43,396 nt of DNA from a virus, in IMG/VR virus record IMGVR_UViG_3300032156_000027, positions 1-43,396 of that record, one strand, 5' to 3'. The position numbers and the translations under genes were made by a program. Below the pieces are notes generated by a model. That model had not been told where the DNA came from, made no database searches, and saw only the letters and a program-made list of their open reading frames with translations. Positions 16,216-22,719 of the stretch are shown piece by piece. Every line of letters starts with the position of its first letter. The first letter of the stretch is position 1.

Positions 16216-16872
16216 ATGAAAAAAACATTAATTGAAGAACAAAAAAGAATTTTTCAAATAATGTCACAAATAGATGGGTCATTCAAATCAAAACTAAATG
16301 AAGCCATAAGAACTGTAACTAATGATGCTGGCGAGCCAATTGGAACAGAATATGAGCCAGATGAATTTGATCCACAAGACGAACCTGAAGATGATGGAAG
16401 AGAATTTCAGCAATATCACGGATTAGGCGAATTTAATAGTATCGACTGGAATACATTATATGAACAATTGCTTATAAATACGGAATTATTGAAAGCTGGC
16501 GAAACAAGTGATGAAACAGGAGTGGTAGCTAATGTTGGAGATCTTACTGATTATGATGGAATGTTAAATCCAGACGAATTAAAGCATCTTGAAGATTGGC
16601 AATTAATTTATATTGATGGATCATTTCCAATAATTGATAATGAAAAATATCTTGATTTTGATGCTTTTAAGGCAAAAGCATTAGAAATATGGAAAAAAGA
16701 ACCTCCAAATTATATGACAGGAAAAGACTCAGAAACACCATTTTTAAGAGGAACTGAGCTAGACGAAGGTAACGCTTTTGTTTTTGCAGCAAAAAAAGCA
16801 AAAGAAGATGGCAAAGATGCCTTTGAATTTGAAGGAAAAACATATAAAGTAAACGAATCTATAAAAGAATAA
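16216..16872 (+). CDS. Tagged acidic virion-type protein (218 aa)
   Basis: Starts MKKTLIEEQKRIFQIMSQID, a second version of the N-terminal tag (EE..RI..IM). A very acidic linker follows (about 45-75). The C-terminus has NAFVFAAKKAKEDGKDAFEF then EGKTYKV, a helix-strand motif (F...AR/K..G...F...GK.Y) that I recall at the C-terminus of many phage structural proteins. Next gene starts 1 base after its stop codon. Confidence 0.65.
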   Translation: MKKTLIEEQKRIFQIMSQIDGSFKSKLNEAIRTVTNDAGEPIGTEYEPDEFDPQDEPEDDGREFQQYHGLGEFNSIDWNTLYEQLLINTELLKAGETSDETGVVANVGDLTDYDGMLNPDELKHLEDWQLIYIDGSFPIIDNEKYLDFDAFKAKALEIWKKEPPNYMTGKDSETPFLRGTELDEGNAFVFAAKKAKEDGKDAFEFEGKTYKVNESIKE

Positions 16873-16873
16873 T

Positions 16874-17203
16874 ATGAAAAAAACATTAAAAGAACAACAG
16901 GAACGAATTAAGGAAATAATGATTCCTGGACACACTTTAGATAAAATTGATGTTACAAAAGGCGGTTCATGGTATAGATATGAACTAAATGGTGAAGAAT
17001 TTATAATCATTTTTAAAGATGAAAATATAAATTCAATGATGGTGTTACAACCAGCTAAATTACATTCAGAAGATATGATTGGAATGAAAAAAGATATGCA
17101 AATTTTTCTTAAATCATTAGAATCAAAGGATTTACCTGTCAAACAAGAAACTGATGAATATTTAAATCAGTATAATAAAAATATGAGTCAGGGATTTAAA
17201 TAA
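16874..17203 (+). CDS. Tagged small protein (109 aa)
   Basis: Starts MKKTLKEQQERIKEIMIPGH, clearly related to the N-terminus of the 218-aa protein just upstream. Residues 25-70 look like a small beta-rich domain (GGSWYRYELNGEEFIIIFKD), followed by a helical tail. Function unknown; probably co-expressed with the upstream gene. Confidence 0.6.
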   Translation: MKKTLKEQQERIKEIMIPGHTLDKIDVTKGGSWYRYELNGEEFIIIFKDENINSMMVLQPAKLHSEDMIGMKKDMQIFLKSLESKDLPVKQETDEYLNQYNKNMSQGFK

Positions 17204-17231
17204 AAAAAAATAAAAATTTTTTCAAAAACAT

Positions 17232-17262
17232 TTGGTATTTATAATTATTATATTTATATTTG
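17232..17262 (+). promoter_or_regulatory. Host-type promoter of tRNA array 1
   Basis: TTGG at 17232 and TATATTTG at 17255-17262, 20 bases between TTG and TA, followed by TACCGTAA, also seen at 10734. Transcription should begin near 17269, 18 bases before the leader ATG. Confidence 0.8.
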
Positions 17263-17286
17263 TACCGTAATTAAAATTTAAAAGAT

Positions 17287-17373
17287 ATGAAAAAATTACT
17301 CGACACATTACATATCCTCTTGGCCGCTGACCTATTATGGGCAGATGAGGATAAATTATATTCAGTCGGGTAA
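17287..17373 (+). CDS. Leader peptide 1 (28 aa), attenuator sensor for tRNA array 1
   Basis: Encodes MKKLLDTLHI, then LLAADLLWADED, then KLYSVG and a stop. Residues 11-22 consist only of Leu, Ala, Asp, Trp and Glu, the amino acids of the array's tRNAs; 17 of the 28 residues are of these types. Leu codons include UUA, CUC, UUG and CUA, one for each of the four tRNA-Leu downstream (UAA, GAG, CAA, UAG). The last codons and the stop overlap attenuator segment A. By analogy with leader peptides of the trp and leu operons, ribosome stalling here should favour read-through into the tRNAs. No other function is apparent for so short a product. Confidence 0.75.
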   Translation: MKKLLDTLHILLAADLLWADEDKLYSVG

Positions 17374-17438
17374 GTTTAACATACATCATCCTTTCTTAAC
17401 AGAAAAGACCCGACTCCTTACAAGTCGGGTTTTTTTTT
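17364..17438 (+). terminator. Three-segment transcription attenuator 1
   Basis: Segment A (17364-17371) and segment C (17423-17430) are the identical octamer AGTCGGGT; both are complementary to segment B (17408-17415, ACCCGACT). B with C makes an intrinsic terminator followed by eight or nine T; A with B would prevent it. A lies over the leader's stop codon, so a ribosome finishing the leader hides A and permits termination, while one stalled earlier leaves A free. Confidence 0.75.
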
Positions 17439-17439
17439 A

Positions 17440-17450
17440 GTTCTTTGACA
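17440..17450 (+). promoter_or_regulatory. boxA-like antitermination element, array 1
   Basis: GTTCTTTGACA right after the attenuator, 13 bases before the first tRNA. It resembles rrn boxA (CTCTTTAACA in E. coli) recognised by NusB/S10. The same core occurs before array 2 and before the tmRNA. Confidence 0.55.
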
Positions 17451-17463
17451 TAATGGAATAAAC

Positions 17464-17538
17464 AGTGCGTTGGTGAAGTCTGGTTATCATGCGAGCCTGT
17501 CACGCTCGAGTTCACGGGTCCAAATCCCGTACGCACTG
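17464..17538 (+). tRNA. tRNA-Asp(GUC)
   Basis: Acceptor AGTGCGT/ACGCACT, anticodon stem CGAGC/GCTCG with loop CTGTCAC (anticodon GTC), T stem ACGGG/CCCGT, G73. No CCA encoded, so maturation needs a CCA-adding enzyme. First tRNA of array 1. Confidence 0.92.
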
Positions 17539-17548
17539 CAAATAAAAA

Positions 17549-17619
17549 GCTCGGTTCATCTAGAGGTAGGATTCAGGGTTTTCATCCCTGCCACAGCAGT
17601 TCGAGTCTGCTACCGAGTA
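17549..17619 (+). tRNA. tRNA-Glu(UUC)
   Basis: Acceptor GCTCGGT/ACCGAGT, anticodon stem CAGGG/CCCTG, loop TTTTCAT (anticodon TTC), T stem GCAGT.. with loop TTCGAGT. CCA not encoded. 10 bases after tRNA-Asp. Confidence 0.9.
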
Positions 17620-17634
17620 CTAAATTTTAAAACT

Positions 17635-17811
17635 ATGAGTATAAAAATGTTAGACGATCTCGTTATCGAATATGGCGATGAGGAAACAATTAAAGCCTAT
17701 TTTGAATATTGTGAAAAAGCGGATAAAGCAGCTAGACAGCCGCCATTCATTATATGTAGTAAAGAAATAGCAAAAATTCTAAATGAAATTCAAACAAAAG
17801 ACAGCAAATGA
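17635..17811 (+). CDS. Small protein inside tRNA array 1 (58 aa)
   Basis: ATG 17635 follows tRNA-Glu by 15 bases and the product is MSIKMLDDLVIEYGDEETIK...AYFEYCEKADKAARQPPFII...QTKDSK. The frame is open further upstream but only through tRNA sequence, so that part is not coding. The sequence is charged, helical and protein-like, with no known family. A hairpin (CAAAAGAC at 17795 with GTCTTTTG at 17820) overlaps its end and separates it from the next tRNA, possibly as a processing site. Confidence 0.55.
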   Translation: MSIKMLDDLVIEYGDEETIKAYFEYCEKADKAARQPPFIICSKEIAKILNEIQTKDSK

Positions 17812-17837
17812 TGTTTAGTGTCTTTTGTTGGCAAAAA

Positions 17838-17919
17838 GTCGTTGTGTTGAAACTGGTAGACAAGTATGGTTGAGGGCCATATATCGAAAGATGTGAGGGT
17901 CCGAGTCCCTTCAACGACA
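17838..17919 (+). tRNA. tRNA-Leu(GAG)
   Basis: Acceptor GTCGTTG/CAACGAC, anticodon stem TATGG/CCATA, loop TTGAGGG (anticodon GAG), long variable arm typical of Leu, T loop TCCGAGT, A73. CCA not encoded. Confidence 0.88.
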
Positions 17920-17942
17920 CAAAATAATGGATCAAAAAATAC

Positions 17943-18026
17943 GCCCTTATGGTGCAACTGGAATAAGACACACATGCCTTAGGAGCATGCCTTAACTGGA
18001 TGTCGGTTCGAGTCCGACTAAGGGCA
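17943..18026 (+). tRNA. tRNA-Leu(UAG)
   Basis: Acceptor GCCCTTA/TAAGGGC, anticodon stem CATGC/GCATG, loop CTTAGGA (anticodon TAG), long variable arm, T stem GTCGG/CCGAC, A73. CCA not encoded. Confidence 0.9.
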
Positions 18027-18028
18027 CT

Positions 18029-18098
18029 ATCTTACTTGAGAAGTGAAGCGATTAACTCTCGGCGCTCAGGCTTGAAGTAATAGTTTAAGAGTAAGATC
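18029..18098 (+). ncRNA. tRNA-sized structured RNA without recognisable tRNA arms
   Basis: Between two tRNA-Leu genes, ATCTTAC (18029-18035) pairs with GTAAGAT (18091-18097), giving a 7-bp closing stem at tRNA spacing. Inside, GAGA/TCTC and CTTGAG/CTCAGG pairings are possible, but no anticodon stem or T arm can be drawn. It may be a decayed tRNA or another small RNA. Confidence 0.35.
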
Positions 18099-18102
18099 AA
18101 CT

Positions 18103-18188
18103 GCTCCTGTGGCGAAATTGGCAGTACGCAACGGACTTAAAATCCGTGGGTCCAAAAAACCGTGAGGGTTCGACCCCCTTCAGGAGCA
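18103..18188 (+). tRNA. tRNA-Leu(UAA)
   Basis: Acceptor GCTCCTG/CAGGAGC, anticodon stem ACGGA/TCCGT, loop CTTAAAA (anticodon TAA), long variable arm, T loop TTCGACC, A73. CCA not encoded. This isoacceptor reads UUA, the leucine codon favoured in an AT-rich genome. Confidence 0.9.
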
Positions 18189-18377
18189 CAAAAGTTCAGA
18201 AAAGATAGGTAGATCTCTGCGACTCATGTTTCCCGTATTATGGTAAAGAAAGACTGGTCTAGGGTAAGAGCGAGCAACGGCGAAAATGAGATCGGAGAAC
18301 TTTAAGTAGTAGATGTCTAAGTTAAGTCAGGACATCCATAATAAATGTCAGGGCTTTTTTTCGGTCTACTACTTTAC
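18189..18377 (+). ncRNA. Unidentified structured RNA region between tRNA-Leu(UAA) and tRNA-Ala
   Basis: 189 bases without a gene. Part one: AAAGTTC (18191) pairs with GAACTTT (18297), enclosing GATCTC (18212)/GAGATC (18288). Part two: AAGTAGTAGA (18304) pairs with TCTACTACTT (18365), a 10-bp stem around two mutually exclusive hairpins, GATGTC/GACATC and GACAT/ATGTC, followed by AGGGC and seven T. Nested pairing at this density suggests one or two real RNAs. I do not recognise a family. Confidence 0.45.
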
Positions 18378-18451
18378 GGGGATGTAGCTCAGATGGCTAG
18401 AGCATCTGCCTTGCAAGCAGAGGGTCGAGGGTTCAAGCCCCTTCTTCTCCA
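18378..18451 (+). tRNA. tRNA-Ala(UGC)
   Basis: Acceptor GGGGATG/CTTCTCC with one U-U mismatch and the G3-U70 wobble that marks alanine tRNAs. Anticodon stem TCTGC/GCAGA, loop CTTGCAA (anticodon TGC), T loop TTCAAGC, A73. CCA not encoded. Confidence 0.9.
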
Positions 18452-18497
18452 CATGCACGGTTCGCCCTATACGCAGGATTGTTAGGAAGGGCAAAAC

Positions 18498-18568
18498 GGG
18501 TCATTAGTTCAAAGGATAGAACACCTGTTTCGCAATCAGGAGATCGGGTTCGAGTCCCGATGTATCCA
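18498..18568 (+). tRNA. tRNA with anticodon CGC (probably Ala), imperfect acceptor stem
   Basis: D stem GTTC/GAAC, anticodon arm CCTGT-TTCGCAA-TCAGG (anticodon CGC by position), T arm TCGGG-TTCGAGT-CCCGA, A73 followed by encoded CCA. The acceptor stem GGGTCAT/TGTATCC pairs at only four positions, including a G3-U70 wobble that fits Ala. If the anticodon loop were shifted by one base it would read UCG (Arg). May be decayed or edited. Confidence 0.6.
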
Positions 18569-18574
18569 CCAAAT

Positions 18575-18654
18575 GCCTCTGTGGATTATGCAAATAGGCA
18601 CAGCTAACAGGCTCAAACCCTGATCTTGTATGGGTTCGACTCCCTTCAGAGGCA
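18575..18654 (+). tRNA. tRNA-Leu(CAA)
   Basis: Acceptor GCCTCTG/CAGAGGC, anticodon loop CTCAAAC (anticodon CAA) closed by CAGG/CCTG, T loop TTCGACT, A73. The variable region is shorter than in the other Leu tRNAs and one T-stem pair is mismatched. CCA not encoded. Confidence 0.75.
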
Positions 18655-18660
18655 CAATAT

Positions 18661-18739
18661 ACGTCTGCATCTATTGGTGAAGTAAGCAGTCTCCAAAACT
18701 GTGCCTGCGGGTGTGCTGGTTCGAATCCAGCCAGGCGTG
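18661..18739 (+). tRNA. tRNA-Trp(CCA)
   Basis: Acceptor ACGTCTG/CAGGCGT, anticodon stem GCAGT/ACTGT, loop CTCCAAA (anticodon CCA), T stem GCTGG/CCAGC, G73 followed by an encoded CCA (18740-18742). Last tRNA of array 1. Confidence 0.9.
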
Positions 18740-18772
18740 CCAATTCATGCGCTTCAATATTTATTGTTATCT

Positions 18773-20365
18773 ATGACAGCAATAAAATATAGTACAACAC
18801 CAGTCAATTATACCATCAAGTCAAATAATATTGTAATTGGTAATGATATTGCGCCTTATGGGCCAACATCATCAACAGGATTTTATGCTGGAATTACTCC
18901 GCCTGATAACGGATATACAATTTATTGCGTAAATAGTGCCACGCATATTCCAACTGCTGTCGTTGCCCATAATGATGATGAATGTATCTGGTTTGCCAAA
19001 TCATTTGATGGAACAAATATCGTTACGATACAAGATGCCATAGCATATCTAATAACAGGGTCCACTGGAACAACTATAGTTAATATGGATTGTCCTCGTA
19101 TTGCTACAAGTGGATTAACGATGTATATGGCTACCGAATATCTTCCATCATATCCAAGAAAAGGTTCAACATGGAGAGATTTAAGTGGTAATCAGAATCA
19201 CGGCGCAATAGGATCAACCGTAGTATTTGACAATATAAATTATGGGGAATTCATATTTTCTGCTAGAACAGGTAATATGGATCATAAGAGTGATAATATT
19301 TATATTCCCCATAGCGCTTTCGGAGAAGACGCTCAATGGACGCTTTCTGCATGGTTTAAAACCACCGCAACTTATTATCAAGAAGTTGCGGATGGATATT
19401 CAGGTGAAATGTGGGGCGGCTTAGTAGTATTGTCATATGATCCAATACTTGCGGTGTTTGATACTGGCGCCGTGGCGGTCAGCTGGTCTGATGGTGTAAC
19501 ATATCCTCGAATTACCACCACTGGTACCACATATAATGATGGTATTTATCATAATGCCACAGCGACATATGATGGAACATATGTTCGTCTTTATATGGAT
19601 GGTAATCTTTTTGGTAGTCCATATCCCACATCTACTATACATTCAATATATGATGATTTTTATATTGGAGTTGAAATTAGCCTTGGAGATAGAACATTTA
19701 ATGGATCTATCGCTAGCGCTCAAATTTATGATCGAGCTATATCATCAGCAGAAGTTCTTCAAAATTATGACGCAATGAAATCAATAAGAAACATAATATT
19801 TTTTGATGATTTTAGTAGTTATACTCCAGGTTATCTTGGAGGTCAGGGAAGATGGGAAACTTATTTAGCCAATCCGTCAGGGCATCTTGTCACGACAGAT
19901 AAGACGGTTACTGGTGATGGTTCGTCTAATTATGATTTGGTCGATTTTAATTCAGATTTAGATGAAAGTTTAGGTTGGAAATTATCATTTAGGATTACCA
20001 AATTTAGTAATGAGGGGAGCTCGATTTTCATAGGTAATTCTTCATATTTGAAAATTTGGAATGATAATGGGGCCGAATTTATATGGTGTGCTCCCATAAT
20101 TACTGACAATGTTACATTTTGGAGGGATCCTAATTATCAAGTAGGCGATATTATAAAAATAAAGCGGCAAGGAAAACATCTTGAATTTTATTTAAATGGA
20201 GAAATTGATACGGAGTGGTATTTACATGAAGGTGATGCGACAGGAGATGATGGAGTATTTGATTGTGCAAATGATTTTGATTGGGATGAATCTGATGCTA
20301 TTTGGCTTCTACTAAGTGATTTAGATGAAATAGATGACATCCGATTTGAATATAATATTATGTGA
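18773..20365 (+). CDS. LamG/concanavalin-like virion surface protein (530 aa)
   Basis: Start ATG 18773, because the frame upstream runs through tRNA-Trp. Residues 1-105 form an N-terminal domain; about 110-345 is a LamG/concanavalin-type jelly roll (WRDLSGNQNHGAI, WTLSAWFKTT, VRLYMDGNLFG, FNGSIASAQIYDRAISSAEV); about 345-530 is a second jelly-roll-like domain (FFDDFSSYTPGYL, KLSFRITKF, LEFYLNGEIDTEW). Such domains bind carbohydrates and are common in phage fibres and head decorations. The first LamG is related to those in the 550-aa protein at 30758. ATATTTATTG lies upstream, similar to the late-type element. Confidence 0.75.
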   Translation: MTAIKYSTTPVNYTIKSNNIVIGNDIAPYGPTSSTGFYAGITPPDNGYTIYCVNSATHIPTAVVAHNDDECIWFAKSFDGTNIVTIQDAIAYLITGSTGTTIVNMDCPRIATSGLTMYMATEYLPSYPRKGSTWRDLSGNQNHGAIGSTVVFDNINYGEFIFSARTGNMDHKSDNIYIPHSAFGEDAQWTLSAWFKTTATYYQEVADGYSGEMWGGLVVLSYDPILAVFDTGAVAVSWSDGVTYPRITTTGTTYNDGIYHNATATYDGTYVRLYMDGNLFGSPYPTSTIHSIYDDFYIGVEISLGDRTFNGSIASAQIYDRAISSAEVLQNYDAMKSIRNIIFFDDFSSYTPGYLGGQGRWETYLANPSGHLVTTDKTVTGDGSSNYDLVDFNSDLDESLGWKLSFRITKFSNEGSSIFIGNSSYLKIWNDNGAEFIWCAPIITDNVTFWRDPNYQVGDIIKIKRQGKHLEFYLNGEIDTEWYLHEGDATGDDGVFDCANDFDWDESDAIWLLLSDLDEIDDIRFEYNIM

Positions 20366-20398
20366 ATAATTTAACGGTGATACAAGCTTAAATATTTT

Positions 20399-20605
20399 TT
20401 ATTCTGTTGTCATTTTTGCTTCTTTAGGGCTAACAATCCATAATGCAATGTATGTTACAAGGAAAAAAGGACAGGCAAATATTCCGCCCATTAAAAAAAT
20501 TAATCTCCAGAATACTGGATCCATTTTAAAGAATTCTCCAAGTCCGCCGCAAACACCAGCAATCACTTTATTTTTTCTACTTCTGTACAGTTTTTTTGTT
20601 TCCAT
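20399..20605 (-). CDS. PspC-domain membrane protein
   Basis: 68 residues from METKKLYRSRKNK (16 codons further upstream are open but less family-like). GVCGGLGEFFKMDPVFWRLI is the diagnostic PspC start, followed by a transmembrane helix (about 36-58) ending WIVSPKE. In bacteria PspC is an inner-membrane part of the phage shock response; the isolated domain is widespread in Bacteroidetes. In a phage it may protect or sense the membrane during infection. Confidence 0.85.
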   Translation of the reverse strand: METKKLYRSRKNKVIAGVCGGLGEFFKMDPVFWRLIFLMGGIFACPFFLVTYIALWIVSPKEAKMTTE

Positions 20606-20664
20606 AATCTTATGCTTTATACTAAAGACGATGGAAAAATCGAAGTGCGGCAATAAAATGAAAA

Positions 20665-21423
20665 TTAATTTTCAAATAAAGCAATAAAGTTTCGATAGTT
20701 CAATAAACCTGAGATTTTTTCATCTGATACATTCTTGAGAGGTGTACGGAAGATATTTGGATTAATATGTTTCTCCATATATGTGATTTCATAATGAAGA
20801 TGAGGCCCCGTTGCTCTTCCCGTTTTACCGACATTCCCAATTAAATCGCCTCTTTCCACATTTTCATTTACTATAACATTAATAATGCTCAAATGTGCAT
20901 ATAGAGATTCGTATCCGTTTAGATGATCAATTCTAATCATTTTTCCATATTCCCCATCCGATTCCGCTTTTTTAATTTTTCCGCTCGCCGTAGCATATAC
21001 AGGAGTACCTATTTTTGCTGGATAATCAATACCCCAATGGAATCTTTTATCTCCACTAATTGGATCTATTCTCTCACTATATACAGAGGATGATTTGGAT
21101 AAATTCACAACCGCAAGCGGTAATATTGCTGGATAATATTTTAATTGTTCATCCATAGCACTATCTTTTTCTGTCATTATCACTAATTGATAACGAATCA
21201 ACTTGATGTTATTATTAATATCCTTTTGTTCCTGAGATAATTCTGCAATTCCATTTTCGATATTTTCTAGTGAATTTAAGGGTTTTTTAAAATTCAAATA
21301 CCATAAAACAAGTACGATTTGAAGTAAAACTATCATCAAGGCCCATATAATCTGTTTTCTATGATTATTGGCCATCTCATAAATTCTCACAACGAAATTC
21401 CATATTTTATATGAATTCATCAT
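20665..21423 (-). CDS. Membrane-anchored M23 peptidase (LytM-type)
   Basis: 252 residues. Transmembrane helix at about 25-44 (IWALMIVLLQIVLVLWYLNF), coiled coil at ~48-85, and an M23 metallopeptidase domain at ~130-235 with the zinc motifs HWGIDYPAKIGTPVYA (HxxxD) and GPHLHYEI (HxH). M23 enzymes cut peptidoglycan cross-bridges. The anchor suggests it acts in the periplasm from the inner membrane, probably in lysis. Related in layout to the 217-aa protein encoded next on the same strand. Confidence 0.88.
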   Translation of the reverse strand: MMNSYKIWNFVVRIYEMANNHRKQIIWALMIVLLQIVLVLWYLNFKKPLNSLENIENGIAELSQEQKDINNNIKLIRYQLVIMTEKDSAMDEQLKYYPAILPLAVVNLSKSSSVYSERIDPISGDKRFHWGIDYPAKIGTPVYATASGKIKKAESDGEYGKMIRIDHLNGYESLYAHLSIINVIVNENVERGDLIGNVGKTGRATGPHLHYEITYMEKHINPNIFRTPLKNVSDEKISGLLNYRNFIALFEN

Positions 21424-21567
21424 TATTGATAAATATTCAACAATAGATAAGAATCACATCCTATGATCTACATTCATTTTAAGAATTTTTTATATCATTG
21501 GAATCTCACGCTTTGTATTATTAAAATTTTTTAATAATATATTCTGCACGCCCTCTAAAAAGACTTC
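21424..21567. other. Intergenic region between the two M23 genes
   Basis: 144 AT-rich bases. TATTTATC lies 6 bases before the ATG of the 252-aa gene on the minus strand, one base off the late-type element. I see no gene or clear terminator. Confidence 0.3.
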
Positions 21568-22221
21568 CTACTGAAAAATATTTGGATTAATAGATTTACC
21601 CTTATATGTTATTTTATAGTGAAGATGATATCCTGTTGATATTCCAGTGCTGCCAACAGTACCAATTGTATCACCTCTTAACACTTCTTGTTCAGTAATG
21701 ACTTTTCTGGTGTCTAGATGGCCATAAAAAGTCACATATCCGTTTTTATGATCAATTTCAATATGATTTCCATATCCATTATCAGAACCAGAATCAATAA
21801 TAATTCCATCGCCAGCTGAATATACTGGTGTTCCTCTCTTTGCGGCAAAATCTATTCCATTATGAAACCTAACCATTCCATATTTTACATTAGTTTTCAT
21901 TCCATATGTGGTAGATATGGCAACTATATCTTGACCTCGGATTGGTTGCAACGAAGGACGATGCCTTAATTGGGTGATATTAATACTATCTTTTATTCGT
22001 ACCATTTTTAAAAGATAATTAATAGTATCATTAGTTTTTTTAACCGTAACAATTTCAGATTTCAATATGGAATATTGAGTATCTCTTGGCACATAACAAG
22101 CAAATAATAAAACAATGATAATAATTTCAAGTGATAATTGAGCGAAAGATTTCTTATGTATCGAGACAAGCTTACAATATAGCCAATAGACTTTATCAAG
22201 TAATCGTATTATCGTCATCAT
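21568..22221 (-). CDS. Second membrane-anchored M23 peptidase
   Basis: 217 residues. Transmembrane helix at about 30-44 (LEIIIIVLLFACYVP), short coil, then M23 domain with FHNGIDFAAKRGTPVYSA and GYHLHYKI carrying the zinc ligands. Same fold and layout as the neighbour at 20665, so a tandem duplication that has diverged. Probably a peptidoglycan hydrolase acting from the inner membrane. Confidence 0.88.
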   Translation of the reverse strand: MMTIIRLLDKVYWLYCKLVSIHKKSFAQLSLEIIIIVLLFACYVPRDTQYSILKSEIVTVKKTNDTINYLLKMVRIKDSINITQLRHRPSLQPIRGQDIVAISTTYGMKTNVKYGMVRFHNGIDFAAKRGTPVYSAGDGIIIDSGSDNGYGNHIEIDHKNGYVTFYGHLDTRKVITEQEVLRGDTIGTVGSTGISTGYHLHYKITYKGKSINPNIFQ

Positions 22222-22315
22222 TGCTATAACTATTTAAATAATTCCAAAACGAACATCCTAATTACCCCCAAAAAACCTGTCAAAAATTTATTTTTTAAAA
22301 TTTTTCCAAAAATAT

Positions 22316-22346
22316 TTGGTTTTTACAATTATTATATGTATTTTTG
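22316..22346 (+). promoter_or_regulatory. Host-type promoter of tRNA array 2
   Basis: TTGG at 22316 and TATTTTTG at 22339-22346, with 20 bases between TTG and TA, as at array 1. Start of transcription expected near 22353, about 26 bases before the leader ATG. Confidence 0.8.
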
Positions 22347-22378
22347 TTGCGTATTTAATATTTATATTTTTTAAGGCA

Positions 22379-22450
22379 ATGAAAAATTTATTAAACAATG
22401 GTCGCCCCCAGCAACATCCACAAGTGGATGAATGGGGATACTATGTTTAA
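22379..22450 (+). CDS. Leader peptide 2 (23 aa), attenuator sensor for tRNA array 2
   Basis: Encodes MKNLLNNG-RPQQHPQ-VDEWGYYV and a stop. Residues 9-15 consist only of Arg, Pro, Gln and His, exactly the amino acids of the five downstream tRNAs. Codons are CGC, CCC, CAG, CAA, CAU, CCA, CAA, matching tRNA-Arg(ACG), Pro(UGG), Gln(CUG), Gln(UUG) and His(GUG). Attenuator segment A lies on codons 18-20. It has the same position, size and signals as leader 1 but a completely different sequence, which argues that its amino-acid content is the selected property. Confidence 0.75.
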   Translation: MKNLLNNGRPQQHPQVDEWGYYV

Positions 22451-22512
22451 ACTTTTTTATGAGAAGTTTTTAAATTAAGCAGAAACCCCATTCATTAAGA
22501 GTGGGGTTTTTT
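22430..22512 (+). terminator. Three-segment transcription attenuator 2
   Basis: Segment B AACCCCATTC (22484-22493) pairs with segment C GAGTGGGGTT (22499-22508, one G-U) to form a terminator with a six-T run. Segment A GAATGGGG (22430-22437), inside the leader ORF, is an exact complement of the same B segment. A small hairpin AAACTT/AAGTTT (22449-22469) sits between. Same logic as attenuator 1 with unrelated sequence. Confidence 0.75.
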
Positions 22513-22518
22513 ATTTTT

Positions 22519-22529
22519 GTTCTTTGATA
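22519..22529 (+). promoter_or_regulatory. boxA-like element, array 2
   Basis: GTTCTTTGATA directly after the attenuator T run and 5 bases before the first tRNA. Same core as at 17440 and 32452. Confidence 0.55.
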
Positions 22530-22534
22530 TATTC

Positions 22535-22607
22535 ACCCCTGTAGTTCAACTGGATAGAGCGCTAGACTACGGATCTTGAAATGCGGTTTCGAATACTGCC
22601 AGGGGTA
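22535..22607 (+). tRNA. tRNA-Arg(ACG)
   Basis: Acceptor ACCCCTG/CAGGGGT, anticodon stem CTAGA/TCTTG with one mismatch, loop CTACGGA (anticodon ACG, normally modified to ICG), T arm GCGGT-TTCGAAT-ACTGC, A73. CCA not encoded. Confidence 0.88.
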
Positions 22608-22634
22608 CAATATCGTTTAAATAAGTGATAAATT

Positions 22635-22716
22635 AAATTATCGCGTAATTACACGATAATTTGAAAATATAGCTTATAGAGGCTATAAATGATAAATATA
22701 GCCTGTAGAGGCTATA
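22635..22716 (+). repeat. Hairpin spacer with duplicated TATAGC..GGCTATA unit
   Basis: Between tRNA-Arg and tRNA-Pro: a 9-bp hairpin AAATTATCG/CGATAATTT (22635-22662), then two copies of a 20-base hairpin unit TATAGC(C/T)TxTAGAGGCTATA at 22668-22687 and 22697-22716. Probably RNA processing signals that separate the tRNAs. Confidence 0.5.
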
Positions 22717-22719
22717 AAA

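Noticed and set aside
17470-17634. Upstream extension of the 58-aa ORF
   Set aside because: The frame is open but runs through tRNA-Asp and tRNA-Glu; the ATG at 17635 is the first outside the tRNAs.
17750-17975. Two overlapping minus-strand ORFs
   Set aside because: They are antisense to a small ORF and tRNA-Leu genes and do not look protein-like.
18504-18743. Minus-strand ORF across tRNAs
   Set aside because: It covers three tRNA genes on the other strand; its Cys/Arg-rich product is an artefact of tRNA sequence.
18701-18772. Earlier start for the 530-aa LamG protein
   Set aside because: It would begin inside tRNA-Trp; ATG 18773 follows the tRNA cleanly.
22668-22716. CRISPR-like repeat pair
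   Set aside because: Only two copies of a short hairpin with a 9-base spacer; no array or cas genes.
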